Of a DNA stretch of 26,851 nt, positions 24,110-26,851 are shown in pieces. Numbering within the stretch: position 1 is the stretch's first letter; each line of letters opens with the position of its first letter. The position numbers were made by a program, and so were the translations under genes. The stretch comes from an uncultured Chitinophagaceae bacterium (GTDB taxonomy: Bacteria; Bacteroidota; Bacteroidia; Chitinophagales; Chitinophagaceae). The notes under the pieces were generated by a model that saw only the letters and a list, made by a program, of their open reading frames with translations, searched no databases and was not told the origin of the DNA. The DNA is taken from assembly GCA_946885665.1 (NCBI GenBank), contig CAMPGT010000019.1, positions 1-26,851 on the forward strand. Reading direction: 5' to 3'.

Positions 24110-25495
24110 TTATTCAAATTTGAAGTTGGCAGGTGCGGCGCTCAGTTTGCTTCTTTGCGTTGCTGTGGCCTTTGGGAACACGATATCTCCTTTTTCATCG
24201 ATCACCGCCGAGTTGCCGTAATACGCCCAGTTCTTGTTGTTCCAAATCGGCACTTCGATGCGTCCATTCACTCCCATCCCATTCTGCAACAGGTCCGAGC
24301 CATAAATTCCGCGCCCCTCGTAACGCGGTGAGCGAACATAATTGGGTGCAACGGAACGCATCCTGAAACCCACTTTGCCGAACACGCCGGTTTTCACTCC
24401 GCCTTCTACGGTGATATCAAACTCAGGTTCGGTGATGTCGCCATGACATTCAGCAACACTGTCCACCTGCTCCACCACCAGGTGGAACTCATTCGAGCGA
24501 AACGCGCCATTGTACACTTCGCCATTCGGCGCCTTTCCGGCATAGCCGTCGATTTTCAGCGCGAGGCCGCCACTGATTCGCAGCAGGCCATTATTAACAC
24601 CGGTGAAAACATTCTTGTCGCAATAGCTCTGCCCGTCGAGAGAAGTAAGGGTAATACCGTTCGCGTTTTTGTAGAACCACCTGCCGGCGATCGTATTTTC
24701 CTGGCTGCCGTTGCCCCTGCCGCCAATGATTTCAATAGGTTGCTGAAAACCCTCCACTTTATTGAACTGAACGCTTACCTGGTACGTGTTATAAATTTTA
24801 ACCAATGTACCCGTTATTTTCGACCACTGCGGCTGTGTTCCATTGTCGTGCGTTTCCTTTGTGTGCCGTGGCAAATTGATGTTGCCGGTTGCATTCCCTG
24901 TAAACTCGACGGTGTGCTGCTCATACATGCCGCCCGCGTTGGTGAGAATAAGAAAATCTGAACCATTATGATAAGTGTCGCCCTCGATTTTAAGATTGAG
25001 CCGTTTCGGTCCTTTAACGGAATCGAGCGGAGTGGAGAACAGCCATTTTCCATACGGCACTACCACCAGTTGGTTGTCGTCGGCGGCATCGATGGCGCGC
25101 TGTAAAGCGGGAGTATTGTTTGTTCCCCTCACCATGCTTCCCGCTCTCGGCACCTGGGCATCCGGCACGCCGCCAAACCACCTGACGTCGATATGACCAT
25201 CATAAATTCGCCGGAAAATCTGCATGCCTTCATTCACAATCACGGTACCGCCGTTCTCATTTCTTTGGTTCGCCACTCTTCCGTCGCAAACAAAAAATCC
25301 TTCTTTTCCCCGGTCGGTGATCCAATAAACTTTTGAGGCGTCAACGTCGTTCGATGCATCGAGTTCCGCAATCGAAATGCGTACCCAGTCGGAACTGTTG
25401 CGCTTTCGCTGATCGTCATCCGCGCCGGGCACCCTCTGCGAAAAAGCGCAAATGGATAAAAAAATCAACCCTGTCGAAACAAGAAATGCTTTCAT
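24110..25495 (-). CDS. Secreted right-handed beta-helix protein (pectate-lyase-superfamily-like)
   Basis: The preferred start is the ATG at 25495 (MKAFLVSTGL), giving 461 residues and a standard signal peptide ending in CAFSQ; the longer frame adds nine residues ahead of it. The segment TPALQRAIDAADDNQLVVVP (about residues 130-150) is the entry motif of the pectate-lyase/tailspike superfamily, where an inserted strand precedes the helix. Later Asn- and Gly-rich repeats (SQENTIAGRWFYKNANGITL; YCDKNVFTGVNNGLLRISGG) fit parallel beta-helix coils. Catalytic residues cannot be assigned, so it may be a polysaccharide lyase or hydrolase, or a non-enzymatic adhesin. The C-terminus (NWAYYGNSAVIDEKGDIVFP) resembles the end of phage-type or prophage-like tail spikes, but no phage gene is nearby. 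Confidence 0.8.
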   Translation of the reverse strand: MKAFLVSTGLIFLSICAFSQRVPGADDDQRKRNSSDWVRISIAELDASNDVDASKVYWITDRGKEGFFVCDGRVANQRNENGGTVIVNEGMQIFRRIYDGHIDVRWFGGVPDAQVPRAGSMVRGTNNTPALQRAIDAADDNQLVVVPYGKWLFSTPLDSVKGPKRLNLKIEGDTYHNGSDFLILTNAGGMYEQHTVEFTGNATGNINLPRHTKETHDNGTQPQWSKITGTLVKIYNTYQVSVQFNKVEGFQQPIEIIGGRGNGSQENTIAGRWFYKNANGITLTSLDGQSYCDKNVFTGVNNGLLRISGGLALKIDGYAGKAPNGEVYNGAFRSNEFHLVVEQVDSVAECHGDITEPEFDITVEGGVKTGVFGKVGFRMRSVAPNYVRSPRYEGRGIYGSDLLQNGMGVNGRIEVPIWNNKNWAYYGNSAVIDEKGDIVFPKATATQRSKLSAAPANFKFE

Positions 25496-25509
25496 AAGTA
25501 ATAATTGTC

Positions 25510-25517
25510 GAAAGTTA
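25510..25517 (-). promoter_or_regulatory. Weak Bacteroidota -7-like box before the beta-helix gene
   Basis: On the minus strand TAACTTTC (25517-25510) differs from TAnnTTTG in the last base and lies 14 bases before the preferred ATG at 25495. No TTG sits at the expected -33 distance, so the assignment is tentative. Confidence 0.25.
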
Positions 25518-25577
25518 GTCAACCTTATGTAAGATGTCTAACCTAATCTGGTAAAATCCTTTAACAGTTATTCATGC

Positions 25578-26765
25578 TTAATTTTTTCTCTGCCGATAAT
25601 AAAAAGTGGAAACATTGAATGCCAGCCGGATAAGATTGTACGACAGCCATTGAACAAATTGCCTGAACACGTTCACCCTCACGCGCATGCTGTCTTTAGT
25701 GATCAGGACGCAGTCATTATCCATTATTTTTTGAAGCACTTTTTCCGCCGCGGCAATAAATTCAGGGTCCTTCACATCCATATTCAATTCAACGCTCGCA
25801 TAGGCGCTTAGATCGTTGACGTTGTATGAACCGATGGTCATCATGGCGTCATCGCAAATCGCCATCTTGCCATGGAGCACATTTTTTGTGTACTCATAGA
25901 TCAGGATGTTGTTGCGCATCAGCCAATCGTACCAATACCTTTCAGCATTTTTCACCAGCATCACATCCGATTCACCGGTAATGATCATCTTTACCTGCAC
26001 GCCTCTTTTAGCAGCTTTCTCAAGACTCTTGCGAAAGATGATACCTGGCAGCGCATAACTCGACAAAATAATGATGTGCGAAGTGGCGTTCTTAAACATT
26101 TCCCGGTACGACTTTGATATTTCCATTTTGTTTCGTACCCAATCATTGATCCTCACCCGCACGAGGCTCGTTTCGGATTTGTCGAAATTAAATACAGGCG
26201 CTTCGTCAATGCACGGGTTCTTTTCCTTCTTGCGCGCAAATCCTTTCCAGTTGTTCCAGCATATTGCACATACGTCTTTCGCCACCGGCCCTTCGGTATA
26301 GAGCGCGAAATCGAGCCACGCGGGCTGGCCGGGCAGATCATTGTAACGGTTGGTGATATTTACCCCGCCAATGAGTGTGCAGGCGCTGTCGGTTACCACA
26401 ACCTTGTTGTGCAGCCTTCTTCCAAAATAAAAGTGCCGGCTTTTAAACAGGGGTTCGAAAAAACGAAAATGAATGCCGGCTTCCTTCAGCGACCGGATAA
26501 ACGGATGCGGCAGTGATTGCGACGCATAACCATCTACCAGCAGGTAAACAACAACGCCGCGCTGCGCGGCCTCCGTCAGGCAGTCTGCTATCATCTGTCC
26601 GGTTTCATCGGCCTCGTAAATGTAAGTTTGAAAATGTATGGAATGTTTTGCCTTATTGATCATGTCCCTGGCCGTTTCAAAATATTTGCGGCCGCCGGGT
26701 ATCAGCTTAATTTTATTTTCACTGTAAGTTGAAGAAGAATGTTTCTTTAATTTTCGTGTGGCCAT
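25578..26765 (-). CDS. ClsB-like cardiolipin synthase / phospholipase D
   Basis: Two phospholipase D signatures are intact: HNKVVVTD (His119, Lys121, Asp126, followed by LIGG) and HGKMAICD (His298, Lys300, Asp305, followed by TIGS). The preferred start is the ATG at 26765 (MATRKLKKHS), giving 395 residues; the longer frame begins at 26801, upstream of the promoter. No N-terminal transmembrane pair is present, unlike ClsA-type enzymes, so the layout is closer to ClsB (about 410 residues). A basic, Tyr-rich C-terminal segment may bind membrane. Expected reaction: transesterification of two phosphatidyl groups to make cardiolipin. It is a single-gene unit 82 bp from the next gene. Confidence 0.9.
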   Translation of the reverse strand: MATRKLKKHSSSTYSENKIKLIPGGRKYFETARDMINKAKHSIHFQTYIYEADETGQMIADCLTEAAQRGVVVYLLVDGYASQSLPHPFIRSLKEAGIHFRFFEPLFKSRHFYFGRRLHNKVVVTDSACTLIGGVNITNRYNDLPGQPAWLDFALYTEGPVAKDVCAICWNNWKGFARKKEKNPCIDEAPVFNFDKSETSLVRVRINDWVRNKMEISKSYREMFKNATSHIIILSSYALPGIIFRKSLEKAAKRGVQVKMIITGESDVMLVKNAERYWYDWLMRNNILIYEYTKNVLHGKMAICDDAMMTIGSYNVNDLSAYASVELNMDVKDPEFIAAAEKVLQKIMDNDCVLITKDSMRVRVNVFRQFVQWLSYNLIRLAFNVSTFYYRQRKN

Positions 26766-26777
26766 CGGATGCAGGTT

Positions 26778-26806
26778 CAAATTTATTGATCGCTCCCGCA
26801 ATGCAA
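26778..26806 (-). promoter_or_regulatory. Bacteroidota sigma-A promoter for the phospholipase D gene
   Basis: On the minus strand, TTG (26806-26804), 18 nt, then TAAATTTG (26785-26778), an exact match to TAnnTTTG. Predicted transcription starts near 26772, leaving only about 6-7 nt before the ATG at 26765. This supports the shorter start over 26801 and implies an almost leaderless message. Confidence 0.66.
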
Positions 26807-26851
26807 TATATTTTATTTTTGAACTAATGGATTCCGTGACGCATATTGTAT

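Noticed and set aside
25548..25567. Short hairpin CTGGTAAA / TTTAACAG after the phospholipase D gene as a terminator
   Set aside because: The stem is weak, AT-rich with one mismatch, and no T-run follows in the direction of transcription.
1..26851. tRNA or rRNA genes, CRISPR arrays, insertion sequences, prophage
   Set aside because: Gaps are all shorter than about 165 bp, no repeat-spacer pattern, transposase or integrase was seen, and the beta-helix protein lacks phage neighbours.

Overview
The window looks like chromosomal DNA of a Bacteroidota member, most likely a Chitinophagaceae-type soil or plant-associated bacterium. The support is indirect but consistent. There are TonB-dependent receptors of FecA type and of STN-plus-plug type, a DUF4249 lipoprotein, MG2-type macroglobulin-like protein, PorT/OMP_b-brl_2 small barrels, a sigma-70 factor of ECF type, and a Bacteroidota-type TTG / TAnnTTTG promoter near the right end. 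Coding density is very high, no intergenic gap exceeds about 165 bp, and I see no tRNA, rRNA, CRISPR array, insertion sequence or phage gene.

Region 1 (1-7290) is a carbohydrate catabolic locus. Six plus-strand genes lie almost end to end: a raffinose-synthase/Sip1-like GH36 enzyme (5' end outside the window), an SDR dehydrogenase, a ROK sugar kinase, a UPF0309-type SIS protein, a short zinc MetE-like protein and a UlaG-like metallo-beta-lactamase lactonase. An ExuT-like MFS sugar-acid transporter converges on them. Together they suggest uptake, deglycosylation, oxidation to a lactone, lactone opening, phosphorylation and isomerisation of an unusual sugar. The MetE-like enzyme is the odd member and may act on a methyl or thioether group.

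Region 2 (7347-12428) is the most interesting part. An ECF-type sigma factor, a single-pass anti-sigma-like protein with periplasmic TPRs, and a 1008-residue TPR-CHAT protein form a translationally coupled operon. The CHAT protein has a signal peptide, an intact His/Cys dyad and a C-terminal membrane anchor. A small outer-membrane barrel is transcribed divergently. The shared intergenic region carries the same bipartite element twice, once facing each way (TGATGACATTTT, 8-9 nt, TACGATATAA), placed like an ECF promoter 28-34 nt before each start codon. I read this as an autoregulated envelope-sensing circuit in which a periplasmic caspase-like protease may control the anti-sigma factor.

Region 3 (12534-15103) has two plus-strand exported proteins of unknown function: a lipoprotein and a probable outer-membrane protein.

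Region 4 (15107-26765) is all minus strand. Reading in transcription order, it holds a ClsB-like phospholipase D/cardiolipin synthase with its own promoter, a secreted beta-helix protein, and a tightly packed set (exported protein, STN-TonB receptor, DUF4249 lipoprotein, MG2/plug-like protein). These are followed by a His-rich membrane-anchored protein and a FecA-like TonB receptor, with a palindromic candidate operator between the last two.
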